A DNA stretch of 64,000 nt from Dongia_A sp964542425. GTDB taxonomy: Bacteria > Pseudomonadota > Alphaproteobacteria > Dongiales > Dongiaceae. Positions within the stretch are counted from its first letter, which is position 1. Each line of letters starts with the position of its first letter. The stretch spans positions 43,329 to 107,328 of the forward strand of contig CAZIUB010000027.1 of NCBI GenBank assembly GCA_964542425.1, read 5' to 3'. The notes under the pieces are model-generated. The model did no database searches. It had not been told where the DNA came from and saw only the letters and a program-made list of their open reading frames with translations. A program made the translations under genes and the position numbers. Shown here piece by piece: positions 1 to 7,452 of this stretch.

Positions 1-1571
1 TGGCCGGCCTTGACCGCGATCGGGCGGGCGAAGAAATCCATTGCCTGTTTCCAGTGATTGCCGCGCGCGGGATCGAGCGAGGAATAGGTCACCTCCTCGT
101 CCAGGATCAGGTCGAACCAGAAGGCGATTCCATGCGCGATGCCATCTTCCGTTATCGGAATTTCGATGATCCGGGCGTCGCGCTCCGGCATCCGGCGGCG
201 GAAATCGAAATCGAGAGCCGGGATTGGCTGGCTCAGTTTCCGGTGCGGCTCGGATACGAGGTCGATGGGCGCGTAGCCGGGCGAGCGCAGCCGGTCCAAG
301 GGCGCCAGATTGAACCCCTCGATCTCGCGCACCGGATTGATGCGCGCCAATTCCGGGCATTCCAGCACCTGGGCGTGGATCTTGGCGGCGGCGGGAATGA
401 TGCGACCGTCGGGCTTGACCAGGTTCTCGCGGGCGTGGAGGAGCACCGGAAGCATGTTGGGCGCCAGCATCCCGACATTGATCAGCTCGGAGACGAACAC
501 ATCGGCCCGCTCCGGCAAATCGACGCCCAATTGCAGCCGCGTCGATTTGCGATCGATGATCGTGATCTTCTCGGAGAGGCCGTTGACGGCGACGATCTCG
601 CGCGCCAGATCCGCCATGATCGGCATCACCTCGCAGCTGATGACGCGCCCCGCCCCGGCCCGCGCCGCCATCATCGCGACCAGGCCAGAGCCGGCGCCGA
701 TCTCCAACACCAGATCCCCGGGCTTGATCGCACGGCGCAACGCGGAATCGTAAGCCGCGTTACGCGTCCGATCGTTGATCATCGGAATGTGCCAGGCCGG
801 CGCCATGCTGGACATCCTGAGCCGGATCGCGAATTCCAGATCCGGATCGCCCGGAAAGCGCACCAGACCGGCGCGCAAGATTTCCATCGCCGCCTCGGCT
901 TTGCCCTGGTCGTGCAGCACTTGCGCCAGCGACGCATGCGCCGGTCGGAAATCCGGCGCCAATTCGATGGCGCGACGAAACGCCGTTTCCGCCTCCTCCA
1001 TTCGGTCAAGGTGATAAAGAAGCTCGCCCGCGTTGTAGACCGCGTCCATGTATTCGGAATCGAGGCGCATGGCCTCGCGAAAACAGATGAGGGCCTTGTC
1101 CAGTTGCCCGCGCCGCTTGAGAACGGTGCCCAGATTGTTGATGGCGGCAACCGAACCGGGGGCCACCGCCAGGGCCTGGCGATAGCAGGTTTCGGCATCT
1201 TCGATCCGTTCCATCCGGATCAGCGCATTGCCCAGATTGTTCCACGCCACCCCGTCACCGGGATTGAGCTCGGTCGCCCGCAGGAAGCTTTGCGCCGCCG
1301 CCTCGTCCTCGCCCAAGGCGTAGAGAACGGCGCCGCGCGAATTGAAGAACTGCGCCACCGACCCGTCGAGGGCGATCGCGCGATCGATCCGGGCCAGGAT
1401 CGCACGGGGCTGTTCGCCAAGCTGGTAATCGATCGCCGCCGTGAGATGCAATGCCTCGGCGCTTTCGGGCTCCAGTTCAAGCGCCCGCGACAAGAGCACG
1501 CGAGCCTCCACGAGCTCGCCGCTCTCCGCCTCGGCCCTGGCGGCGGCAATCAGTTCCGAAGCCTGCATCAT
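1..1571 (-). CDS. TPR-domain protein arginine methyltransferase-like protein (C-terminus beyond the window)
   Basis: The minus-strand frame stays open from the ATG at 1571 to the window edge, so at least 523 codons are present and the stop lies outside. Residues about 1-230 are tandem TPR units, with repeats such as AWNNLGNALIRMERIEDAE. They are followed by a Rossmann SAM-binding motif (VLEIGAGSGLVAMMAA, about residue 288) and a PRMT-type loop (VFVSELINVGML, about residue 358). This order resembles PRMT7-like enzymes, which transfer methyl groups from SAM to arginine; the substrate here is unknown. A Shine-Dalgarno run GAGGGGGAAGG lies just upstream of two adjacent ATGs (1571 and 1568). The repeat element A-1 ends about a dozen bases upstream, so little room remains for a native promoter. 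Family assignment is by motif only. Confidence 0.8.
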   Translation of the reverse strand, partial: MMQASELIAAARAEAESGELVEARVLLSRALELEPESAEALHLTAAIDYQLGEQPRAILARIDRAIALDGSVAQFFNSRGAVLYALGEDEAAAQSFLRATELNPGDGVAWNNLGNALIRMERIEDAETCYRQALAVAPGSVAAINNLGTVLKRRGQLDKALICFREAMRLDSEYMDAVYNAGELLYHLDRMEEAETAFRRAIELAPDFRPAHASLAQVLHDQGKAEAAMEILRAGLVRFPGDPDLEFAIRLRMSSMAPAWHIPMINDRTRNAAYDSALRRAIKPGDLVLEIGAGSGLVAMMAARAGAGRVISCEVMPIMADLAREIVAVNGLSEKITIIDRKSTRLQLGVDLPERADVFVSELINVGMLAPNMLPVLLHARENLVKPDGRIIPAAAKIHAQVLECPELARINPVREIEGFNLAPLDRLRSPGYAPIDLVSEPHRKLSQPIPALDFDFRRRMPERDARIIEIPITEDGIAHGIAFWFDLILDEEVTYSSLDPARGNHWKQAMDFFARPIAVKAG

Positions 1572-1583
1572 GCCTTCCCCCTC

Positions 1584-1684
1584 GTGCCAACTAAAGTTGG
1601 GCCGCATCCCCAAGAACGATAGTACCCGCCGGCGTGCGCCGACAGGGCCCAATCGCTCAAACATCGATCAGCGACGGCGGGTAC
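1584..1684 (+). repeat. Family A element, copy A-1 (hairpin 1 collapsed)
   Basis: Hairpin 2 is intact (arms AGTACCCGCCG and CGGCGGGTAC). Hairpin 1 is reduced to GTGCCAACT joined directly to AAAGTTGG, so its loop is missing. It lies next to the ribosome-binding site of the methyltransferase gene and is followed head-to-tail by A-2. Confidence 0.8.
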
Positions 1685-1685
1685 C

Positions 1686-1832
1686 GACGACAACTTTCGA
1701 CCACGGGTGATATCCGAACCGCGCCCTTGGTTCCACGAAAGTTTGGCCACATCCCCAAGAACGATAGTCCCCGCCGGCGTGCGCCGACGGGGTCAAATCG
1801 TTCAAACATCGATCAGCGACGGTGGGTACTGG
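1686..1832 (+). repeat. Family A element, copy A-2
   Basis: Both hairpins are present: ACAACTTTCG/CGAAAGTTTGG and the GTCCCCGCCGG/CGGTGGGTAC pair. It is in the same orientation as A-1 and ends in CTGG. The stretch 1833-1908 that follows holds nothing I recognise. Confidence 0.85.
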
Positions 1833-1908
1833 ACTGGGCGGCCGGCATCGCGGATCGAGCCATGCCTGGGTGGCGCGCCGTTGGCGCGCAGAACGACTTG
1901 CTTGGGCC

Positions 1909-2175
1909 CTAAGCGAGAATATTGACCAACGATCCGCGCGGCAACCGGCGATCGGGGGCGTTCTGGTCGGGAAGCGGGTTGGATTTCTGAGTGGCACCCA
2001 CCGGTACCGGGGCCCGCGCGCCCTCGGTGGCGGCGGCATCCGCGACCTCCGAGATCAGCGATACGAAAGTCTGTGCCTGGATTTGTTGCTGCCTGATGGC
2101 GGCGACGCCGGCCTGTTGGGTGCGTTGCCCGGCATTGATCTGTGCCGCCGCAAGCCCGATTCCGCCGATGTCCAT
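1909..2175 (-). CDS. Small motility-associated protein, YjfB-like
   Basis: An 88-residue protein starting MDIGGIGLAAAQIN and containing a Gln/Ala-rich amphipathic helix (QQAGVAAIRQQQIQAQTF). It has a Pro-rich middle and ends RGSLVNILA. The MDI start followed by an Ala/Gln helix matches my knowledge of the YjfB putative motility family, but the match is weak and short. It lies 22 bp downstream of the gene at 2198-2419 on the same strand, so the two are probably one operon. GGGG about 8 nt before the ATG can serve as a ribosome-binding site. No membrane segment or signal peptide is seen. The function is unproven. Confidence 0.5.
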   Translation of the reverse strand: MDIGGIGLAAAQINAGQRTQQAGVAAIRQQQIQAQTFVSLISEVADAAATEGARAPVPVGATQKSNPLPDQNAPDRRLPRGSLVNILA

Positions 2176-2197
2176 TGAAATTTCCCCGTTAGGTCGG

Positions 2198-2419
2198 TCA
2201 GGCGAGGATGTCGAGCAAAGAGCCTGTCATCTCGTCTTCGGTCTTCAGGACCGCGACATTGGCCTTGAATTCCGTGGCCGCCAGCGACAGCGAGACAATG
2301 TCCTCGGGATCGAGCGAGCCCGCGGCAATTGACTGCGCCGCCGCCTCGGTTTTTTCCTGGGCTCGTTTCAGTCCTTCGATCGCGGTGGAAGCCACCGAAT
2401 TGACCGCGCCTGATTCCAT
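2198..2419 (-). CDS. Small protein resembling the C-terminal helix of flagellar rod/hook proteins
   Basis: About 73 residues. The C-terminal half, DPEDIVSLSLAATEFKANV followed by AVLKTEDEMTGSLLDILA, has the same layout as the D0 C-terminal helix of FlgC/FlgE/FlgF/FlgG axial proteins (acidic start, A-x-EF-KAN-AVLKT, terminal LLDI). There is no N-terminal rod domain, so it is not a normal axial protein. I chose the ATG at 2419 because AGGGA lies 7 nt upstream; ATGs at 2425 and 2452 are in frame. It is the first gene of a likely two-gene unit with the YjfB-like gene. A role in flagellar assembly or motility is inference. Confidence 0.55.
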   Translation of the reverse strand: MESGAVNSVASTAIEGLKRAQEKTEAAAQSIAAGSLDPEDIVSLSLAATEFKANVAVLKTEDEMTGSLLDILA

Positions 2420-2510
2420 GGCCATGTCCCTGTTCCGGTTCTGCCGGCGCAATCTACCTGGAATTTGTTAACGAAGTGTTTGCAAATAGGGCCGATCCCT
2501 ACACTTTGCG

Positions 2511-2653
2511 CCAGTACCCGCCGTCGCTGATGGTCGATTGGAGCCCAGCGGCTCCGCCAATTCACGCCGGCGGGTACTATCATTTGTTAACATGTGCCCA
2601 CTTTCATACAAGCATCCGAGCATGGCATGGATCCCGTTCTGCAGAAAGTTGGC
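2511..2653 (+). repeat. Family A element, copy A-3
   Basis: Hairpin 2 comes first (GTACCCGCCGTCG ... GCCGGCGGGTAC), then a degenerate hairpin 1 (CCCACTTTCATAC ... CAGAAAGTTGGC). It lies between the flagellar-type genes and the CitE-like gene. The leader at 2654-2745 is relatively AT-rich and probably holds the promoter of the latter. Confidence 0.8.
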
Positions 2654-2745
2654 TCGGGGCCGGAATTTCATGTTGTGGCAATGCCTTAAAGGCGTTAGCA
2701 TTTGCGATATCGCAATTGCGAATTCATTTAGGTCGGAGACCATGC

Positions 2746-3636
2746 ATGGTTGAGATCCGCCCCCGTCGCTCAGTTCTCTATATGCCCGGCAGCAATCCGC
2801 GCGCGCTGGAGAAGGCGCGCGCGCTTCCGGCCGACGGGTTGATCCTGGATCTGGAGGATTCGGTGGCGCCCGAGGCCAAGGCTGACGCCCGAAAATCGGT
2901 GGCGGCGACCATCGCGGCGGGCGGGTTCGGCGCGCGCGAAGTGATCGTACGGGTGAACGGTCTCGATACGCCTTGGGGCAACGACGACGTCGCCTCCCTC
3001 GCCGGTTCCGGCGCCGACGCCATCCTGTTTCCCAAGATCAATCGCGCCAAGGACGTGATCGCGGCAACCCAGGCCCTGGAGGCGACCGGCGCGCCCGACG
3101 ATTTGCCGCTGTGGATCATGGCCGAGACCCCGCGCGGCATCCTCGAGATCGATCGCATCGCGGGCGCCCATCCGCGCCTTTCCTGCATCGTCGCCGGCAC
3201 CTCGGATCTGACGCGGGAGTTGCGCGCTCGCCACACGCCCAACCGCGATGGCGTTTTCGGCGCGCTTTCCTTGATCGTGCTGGCGGCACGCGCGCATGGG
3301 CTGGATGTGCTCGACGGCGTCTATCTCGATCTCGACGATGCCGAGGGCTTCGCCTTCGCCTGCGAGCAGGGCCGCAACATGGGATTCGACGGCAAGACCG
3401 TGATCCATCCGCGACAGATCGACATCGCCAACAATGTCTTCGCGCCGAGCGCCAAGGAATTGGAAACCGCGGCCTCTGTCGTCGCCGCGTGGAACGAGGC
3501 TAGGCAAGCCGGCAAGGGCATCTGCGTGGTCAACAATCGCCTGATCGAGAAGCTGCACGTCGAGGAATTCGGGCGCATGATCGCGCTCGATCGCGCCATC
3601 CGCGCCAAACAGGGGACCAGCGCCAACGCGGCATAG
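2746..3636 (+). CDS. HpcH/HpaI aldolase / citrate lyase beta-like (CitE) family protein
   Basis: A 296-residue CitE-type TIM-barrel protein that acts on a 3-hydroxy- or malyl-type CoA thioester. Visible family motifs are RRSVLYMPGSNPRALEKA at the N-terminus, the metal/substrate segment DGLILDLEDSVAPEAKADAR, RVNGLDTPWG, and GKTVIHPRQIDIAN near the C-terminus. The start is ATG 2746 with GGAG 7 nt upstream; the ATG at 2742 leads straight to a stop. CitE-like enzymes in alphaproteobacteria include L-malyl-CoA/beta-methylmalyl-CoA lyase, malyl-CoA thioesterase and citramalyl-CoA lyase, and the sequence alone does not separate them. The gene stands alone, with the opposing amidotransferase gene ending 12 bp away. 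Confidence 0.85.
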   Translation: MVEIRPRRSVLYMPGSNPRALEKARALPADGLILDLEDSVAPEAKADARKSVAATIAAGGFGAREVIVRVNGLDTPWGNDDVASLAGSGADAILFPKINRAKDVIAATQALEATGAPDDLPLWIMAETPRGILEIDRIAGAHPRLSCIVAGTSDLTRELRARHTPNRDGVFGALSLIVLAARAHGLDVLDGVYLDLDDAEGFAFACEQGRNMGFDGKTVIHPRQIDIANNVFAPSAKELETAASVVAAWNEARQAGKGICVVNNRLIEKLHVEEFGRMIALDRAIRAKQGTSANAA

Positions 3637-3648
3637 CGATACGAAAAA

Positions 3649-4392
3649 TCAGGCGGCCTTTTCGGCCATGCGGCGGCGGGCGAGCTCGAGCCAGCGGCCC
3701 GAGACCGCGCGGCAGAATTCATTGGCGCCCGGCAGGTGCTGCTCGATCTCGGCCTTGACCCTGGCCAGTTCCTTGGGCCCCTGCTCCTTCCCATAGCGTC
3801 TTTCGCCGACCGCCAGGCCCCAGCGGTCGATCCAGTCCTGCGCCAGATCGGCCGAGACCTCGAAATGGCACTGGAAGGCGTAGGTCGCGCGGCCGAGACG
3901 GAAGGCCTGGTTGCGGCAAACATCGCCTTCGAGCAGCGGCACCGCACCTCGGGGCCAATCGAAGGTGTCCTCGTGCCATTGCATGATGCGGGGGTTGGGT
4001 GAGAGGCCGCGGAGAAGAACATCCTCGTGCCCGGCCTCGGTCAAGCTGAGCGCCGGGAAACCCCATTCGAATTCGTGGTGGCGGCGCACGACGCGGCCGA
4101 AGGCGCGCGCCAAGAGCTGCGAGCCAAGACAGACACCAAGTAGCGGCTTCTCGGCGGCGTGGAAATCGAGCAGGAGACCCAGCATCGGCCGGATGGCGGG
4201 ATAATTTGCGTCGTCGCCGGCATGCTGCGGCCCGCCCAGGATGATTGCGCCGTCATGGTCCGCGGAACTTGCGGGCAAGGCGCCACCGTGATGGGGCAGA
4301 ACCAAATCCAGTTCCGCGCCGCCCGATGCCATCACCTCGCCGGCGAGCGAAATCGGCGAATGCGGATCGTTTTGAATCACCAGCAGGCGCAT
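3649..4392 (-). CDS. Class I glutamine amidotransferase-like protein
   Basis: A 247-residue GATase1 domain protein. The nucleophile elbow GVCLGSQLLA holds the catalytic Cys, and the His of the triad lies in YAFQCHFEV. The oxyanion strand is AIILGGPQHAGDD. GATase1 domains release ammonia from glutamine for a partner synthetase; stand-alone members of this GuaA-like group often lack a defined partner. The start is ATG 4392 (MRLLVIQND), with AGAGG about 6 nt upstream. Upstream lies family A copy A-4. No synthetase gene is adjacent, so the acceptor is unknown. Confidence 0.8.
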   Translation of the reverse strand: MRLLVIQNDPHSPISLAGEVMASGGAELDLVLPHHGGALPASSADHDGAIILGGPQHAGDDANYPAIRPMLGLLLDFHAAEKPLLGVCLGSQLLARAFGRVVRRHHEFEWGFPALSLTEAGHEDVLLRGLSPNPRIMQWHEDTFDWPRGAVPLLEGDVCRNQAFRLGRATYAFQCHFEVSADLAQDWIDRWGLAVGERRYGKEQGPKELARVKAEIEQHLPGANEFCRAVSGRWLELARRRMAEKAA

Positions 4393-4436
4393 CCAAGCCT
4401 CTTCTTGAAACCGGAAGCAATCATGACCGAGGCGGC

Positions 4437-4586
4437 CCTCGTACCCGCCGGCGCTGGTGGCTGATTTGAACCAATCGCCCCAACCAGTACACGCCGGCCG
4501 GTACAATCATTAGCTAACATGCGGCCCGACTTTCGTGGAAGCATGGGAGCGCTTTATGTATCATGATTTTTCGAAAGTTGGCACGA
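4437..4586 (+). repeat. Family A element, copy A-4
   Basis: Hairpin 2 (GTACCCGCCGGCG ... GCCGGCCGGTAC) then hairpin 1 (CCGACTTTCGTGG ... TTCGAAAGTTGGC). Hairpin 1 carries GGGAG, 6 nt, ATG, but no gene follows on that strand. It fills the gap between the permease 3' end and the amidotransferase start. Confidence 0.85.
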
Positions 4587-4624
4587 GCGGGCAATCGGAT
4601 CGGCCTTGCGCTTGGCGCGGAGCT

Positions 4625-5494
4625 TCAATGCTCCAGATGCGGGGCCGGCAGGAACCTAGCGATCAACCCGCCCCTGGGGCCGAACAGCAGCGACGCGAGA
4701 TAGGCCAACCCAGCGCACAGCACCACCGATGGCCCGGACGGCAGATCAAGGTGATAGGAAAAAACGAGCCCCATTGCGGCGCTCACAATGGCGATCAGTG
4801 TGGAGAGCAGCATCATGCGCCCGATCGAGGCCGCCCATAACCTTGCGGTTGCGGCGGGCAGCATCATCAAGCCGATCGAGAGCAGGGTCCCCAGAACCTG
4901 CATGCCGGCAACCAGATTGAGCACTACCAAGACCAGGAACACCATATGGGCAAGAGTGCCCCTGCCACCGACCGCGCGCAGGAACGCGGGATCGAAGCTT
5001 TCCAACAGCAGCGGCCGGTAGATGATGGAGAGGCCAATGAGCGAAATCGCCGACACGCCGCCTAAAAGGTTGAGTGCCGCTTGTTCGACCGCGAGCAGCG
5101 AGCCGAACAGGATGTGCAGGAGGTCGATGGCGCTGCCCTTGAGCGAGATCAGCCACGCCCCCAAGGCAAGCGAAATGAGATAAAAGCCGGCAACGCTCGC
5201 ATCCTCGCGGAGCCCACCCAGGCGCGACGTGGCGCCCGCGAGCAGCGCTACCGCCAGCGCCGCCACCAGGCCGCCCAGGCTCATCGCCCAGATCGAGAGG
5301 CCGGAGATCAGGAATCCGGCCGCCGCACCGGGCAGAATGGCATGCGACATCGCATCGCCCATCAGGCTCATGCGGCGCAGCACCAGAAAAACGCCCAATG
5401 GCCCCGCACCCAGCGACAGCGCCACGCATGCGGCCAGCCCTTTGCGCATGAAGGCATAATCCGCGAAGGGCTGGATCAGGAGATCGTATAGCAT
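4625..5494 (-). CDS. znuB: Metal (zinc) ABC transporter permease, ZnuB/ABC-3 family
   Basis: A 289-residue protein with eight or more hydrophobic segments of the ABC-3 permease family. The N-terminal signature LGVFLVLRRMSLMGDAMSHA is characteristic of ZnuB/MntB/TroC. It forms the membrane channel for a divalent metal in the inner membrane. Zinc is inferred from the Zur-type operator at 6749-6766 upstream of the same-strand gene series (small peptide, ATPase, permease). The ATPase gene ends 303 bp upstream, and that gap is filled by two family A elements, so read-through or a new promoter must be assumed. No periplasmic ZnuA-type binding protein is encoded in the window. Confidence 0.85.
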   Translation of the reverse strand: MLYDLLIQPFADYAFMRKGLAACVALSLGAGPLGVFLVLRRMSLMGDAMSHAILPGAAAGFLISGLSIWAMSLGGLVAALAVALLAGATSRLGGLREDASVAGFYLISLALGAWLISLKGSAIDLLHILFGSLLAVEQAALNLLGGVSAISLIGLSIIYRPLLLESFDPAFLRAVGGRGTLAHMVFLVLVVLNLVAGMQVLGTLLSIGLMMLPAATARLWAASIGRMMLLSTLIAIVSAAMGLVFSYHLDLPSGPSVVLCAGLAYLASLLFGPRGGLIARFLPAPHLEH

Positions 5495-5496
5495 GC

Positions 5497-5646
5497 CTGG
5501 TGCCCGCCCGTCGTGAGACTGGCTAATTCAGCAACATGGCCCCGCCAGTACACGCCGGCGGGCACTATCATTTGGTAACATGCGGCCCGACTTTCGCGGA
5601 AGCATCGGAGCGCTTCATGGGTCACGAATATTCGAAAGTTGGCATC
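5497..5646 (+). repeat. Family A element, copy A-5
   Basis: Starts with CTGG three bases from the znuB start codon. Hairpin 2 (GTGCCCGCCCG ... CGCCGGCGGGCAC) is followed by hairpin 1 (CCGACTTTCGCGG ... ATTCGAAAGTTGGC) with CGGAG, 6 nt, ATG inside. It is tandem with A-6. Confidence 0.85.
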
Positions 5647-5790
5647 GGTACCCGCCGTCGCTGACGGATGTTTGAACGGTTTGACCCCCTCGGCGCACGC
5701 CGGCGGGTACCATCGTTTCAAGCATGTGCCAACTTTCGTGGAACCAAAGGCGCGGTGCATGTATCACCCTTGTTCGAAAGTTGGCACTGG
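5647..5790 (+). repeat. Family A element, copy A-6
   Basis: Same orientation as A-5. Hairpin 2 is GTACCCGCCGTCG ... GCCGGCGGGTAC and hairpin 1 is TGCCAACTTTCGTGG ... TTCGAAAGTTGGCA. It ends in CTGG seven bases from the znuC stop codon. Together A-5 and A-6 split znuC from znuB. Confidence 0.85.
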
Positions 5791-5797
5791 CACCGGC

Positions 5798-6580
5798 TCA
5801 GGCCACGCGCCGGCAAATCTCCGCCGGGTCGCTCCAGGCCCGGGCCAGCTCCCGGGCGCGGGTCAGATTGGTCTCGCCGAGGACCTCTTCCGTCTTGCCC
5901 CAGGCCACCTTCTCGCGCGCCATCAGCAGCGTCTCGGGAAACAGGAGGCGGATTTGATCGAGATCGTGCAACGCCGCGATCACAATGCGGCCGTCGCGAC
6001 CCCATTGCGCGACGATCGCCATCAGATCCGCAAGTGTCGCGGAATCAACGCCATTGAACGGTTCGTCCAAAAGAATGACGGGCGCGTCCTGGACGATGAG
6101 GCGCGCGAACAGCACCCGCTGCATTTGGCCCAAGGACAGATGCGAAATCGGCGCGTGCTCGGTGCCGCTCAAGCCCACGGTGGCGATCGCTTCCTGGCTT
6201 TTCCAGCGGCAATTCGCGCCGATCCGCCCGAAGGCGCCGACGTGACGCCAATGCCCGAAATCGACGACGTCGATCACCGCCAAGGGAAAGGATCGGTCGA
6301 CCTCGGCCGCCTGCGGCAGGAAGGCAAACCGCCGGCGATCGTCGGGCGCCATCTCCACCCTTCCGGATTGCAGCGGCAGAAGCCCGGCGATGGCCTTCAG
6401 GAGCGTGCTCTTTCCGGCACCATTGGGTCCGACCAAGGCGGTCGGCCCGCCGGCCTGAAAACTTCCCGTCAGATGATGGACGATCGGGCGCCGGTCATAG
6501 GCGATGGTGACATCGACGAGCGCGATCGCCCGGCTCCCAGGAATCGCCCTGGTTTCCGTGGCATGGGCTGTTCCTTCCAC
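5798..6580 (-). CDS. znuC: Metal (zinc) ABC transporter ATP-binding protein, ZnuC-like
   Basis: A 260-residue ABC ATPase with Walker A GPNGAGKST, Walker B VILLDEPF and H-loop ALHD. The signature reads LSLGQMQRVLFAR instead of LSGGQ, as in many ABC-3 metal transporters. It powers uptake through the permease at 4625-5494. The best start is the GTG at 6580, with GGGGAA 6 nt upstream, 22 bp after the stop of the 36-residue peptide. Zinc specificity is inferred from the Zur-type operator ahead of the operon. Confidence 0.85.
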   Translation of the reverse strand: MEGTAHATETRAIPGSRAIALVDVTIAYDRRPIVHHLTGSFQAGGPTALVGPNGAGKSTLLKAIAGLLPLQSGRVEMAPDDRRRFAFLPQAAEVDRSFPLAVIDVVDFGHWRHVGAFGRIGANCRWKSQEAIATVGLSGTEHAPISHLSLGQMQRVLFARLIVQDAPVILLDEPFNGVDSATLADLMAIVAQWGRDGRIVIAALHDLDQIRLLFPETLLMAREKVAWGKTEEVLGETNLTRARELARAWSDPAEICRRVA

Positions 6581-6602
6581 GACGTTCCCCAGCGCCCCGG
6601 GC

Positions 6603-6713
6603 CTAGCTGGCCCAGGTCAGGAACGAGACGAGCGCGACGATCCCAAGAAGTGCCAGCCCCAGCCGCGCGCCCAGGCCCCAGCGATAGAGGGAGGGAAATC
6701 CTTGCAACGCCAT
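6603..6713 (-). CDS. 36-residue single-pass membrane peptide, first gene of the zinc operon
   Basis: A short gene with ATG at 6713-6711 and TAG at 6603-6605. It has a near-perfect Shine-Dalgarno (CGGAGGAA) 6 nt upstream, the strongest ribosome-binding site in this operon. The product has a basic N-terminal part (YRWGLGAR) and one hydrophobic stretch (LGLALLGIVALVSFLTW) ending WAS. It lies between the Zur-type operator and znuC with a 22-bp gap, so it would be co-expressed under zinc limitation. I do not recognise the family. It could be a small modulator of the permease or a leader peptide. Confidence 0.6.
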   Translation of the reverse strand: MALQGFPSLYRWGLGARLGLALLGIVALVSFLTWAS

Positions 6714-6748
6714 GGGCTTCCTCCGCCGTGACGGGCTGATTATCCGAT

Positions 6749-6766
6749 GGAATGTTATAACATTAC
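6749..6766 (-). promoter_or_regulatory. Zur-type operator
   Basis: GGAATGTTATAACATTAC is an almost perfect dyad around ATGTTATAACAT. That is the core of the zinc-uptake regulator (Zur) operators described for alphaproteobacteria. It lies 36 bp upstream of the 36-residue ORF and overlaps the only promoter-like sequence there (TTGACG on the minus strand). Repression by Zn-loaded Zur is inferred. The zur gene itself is not in the window. Confidence 0.8.
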
Positions 6767-6907
6767 GTCAACTTCCCGGTCGGGCGCAAGGGCAATGGGT
6801 GACCAGGCCCCACAAGGCCAGCGATATTGACGCCGGTAACGTCCGGGCCTGTCGCCTTGTCGAAACGACGGGCACGGAGACAATCCCACCGAGGAAGGGA
6901 GAAGGGA

Positions 6908-7394
6908 TGGCAGCGATGAGAATTCGGGTTGCCGAGGAGCGAGATCTGCCCGCCATCAAATCGATGATGCGGGAATTCGTCGACTACTTGAATGCGCCGA
7001 CGAGCCGGAGGAAGTGCCAGACGCGGTCATTGCCCGCATTGGGCCGTTGGCCTTTGGCCCGGGGGCACCCTGCACGATCCTGGTGTCGGAAATTGACGGA
7101 AGGCCGGCGGGCTATCTCACCTATTTCTGGGGTCTCTCCATGGAGGCGGCCGGTCGCGCCTTATTCGTCGGCGATCTCTTCGTTTCGGCGCGCCATCGCC
7201 GGCTTGGCATGGGTCGAGCGCTCATGGAGCGTGCCCGCGCCATCGCCATCGAGGCTGGCGCCGAGCAAGTCAATTGGACGGTGTGGCGCAAGAACCGCGC
7301 GGCACAGGCCTTCTACCAAAATCTTGGCGCACGGTATTACGACGAGGAATTGCTGATGACCTGGCCTACCATTCCCGACGCGGAGAAGACCTAG
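6908..7394 (+). pseudogene. GNAT family acetyltransferase, frameshifted
   Basis: The N-terminal 28-30 residues (MRIRVAEERDLPAIKSMM...) are read from ATG 6908 or 6917, both behind a purine-rich AGGAAGGGAGAAGGG. The rest (DEPEEVPDAVIARIGPLAFG onwards) is in another frame. One base is missing near 6996-6999, between FVDYLNA and DEPEE. Past the shift the fold is complete, with the acetyl-CoA loop SARHRRLGMGRALM and AAQAFYQNLGARYYDEE, ending at 7394. The site is not a homopolymer, so a real mutation is as likely as a read error. A GTG at 7014 could still start a truncated product. The substrate is unknown. Confidence 0.75.
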
Positions 7395-7452
7395 GCATGC
7401 GGTTTAGGATCCGGCCGCGCCAAAGTTGACCCGTTCCGGAAGTGAAGGGCCG

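Noticed and set aside
54..1622. Long open frame of about 520 codons on the plus strand
   Set aside because: It is antisense to the TPR/methyltransferase gene and its translation is low-complexity Arg/Gly/His-rich. The minus frame shows clear TPR and SAM-binding motifs. Similar antisense frames occur over most GC-rich genes here.
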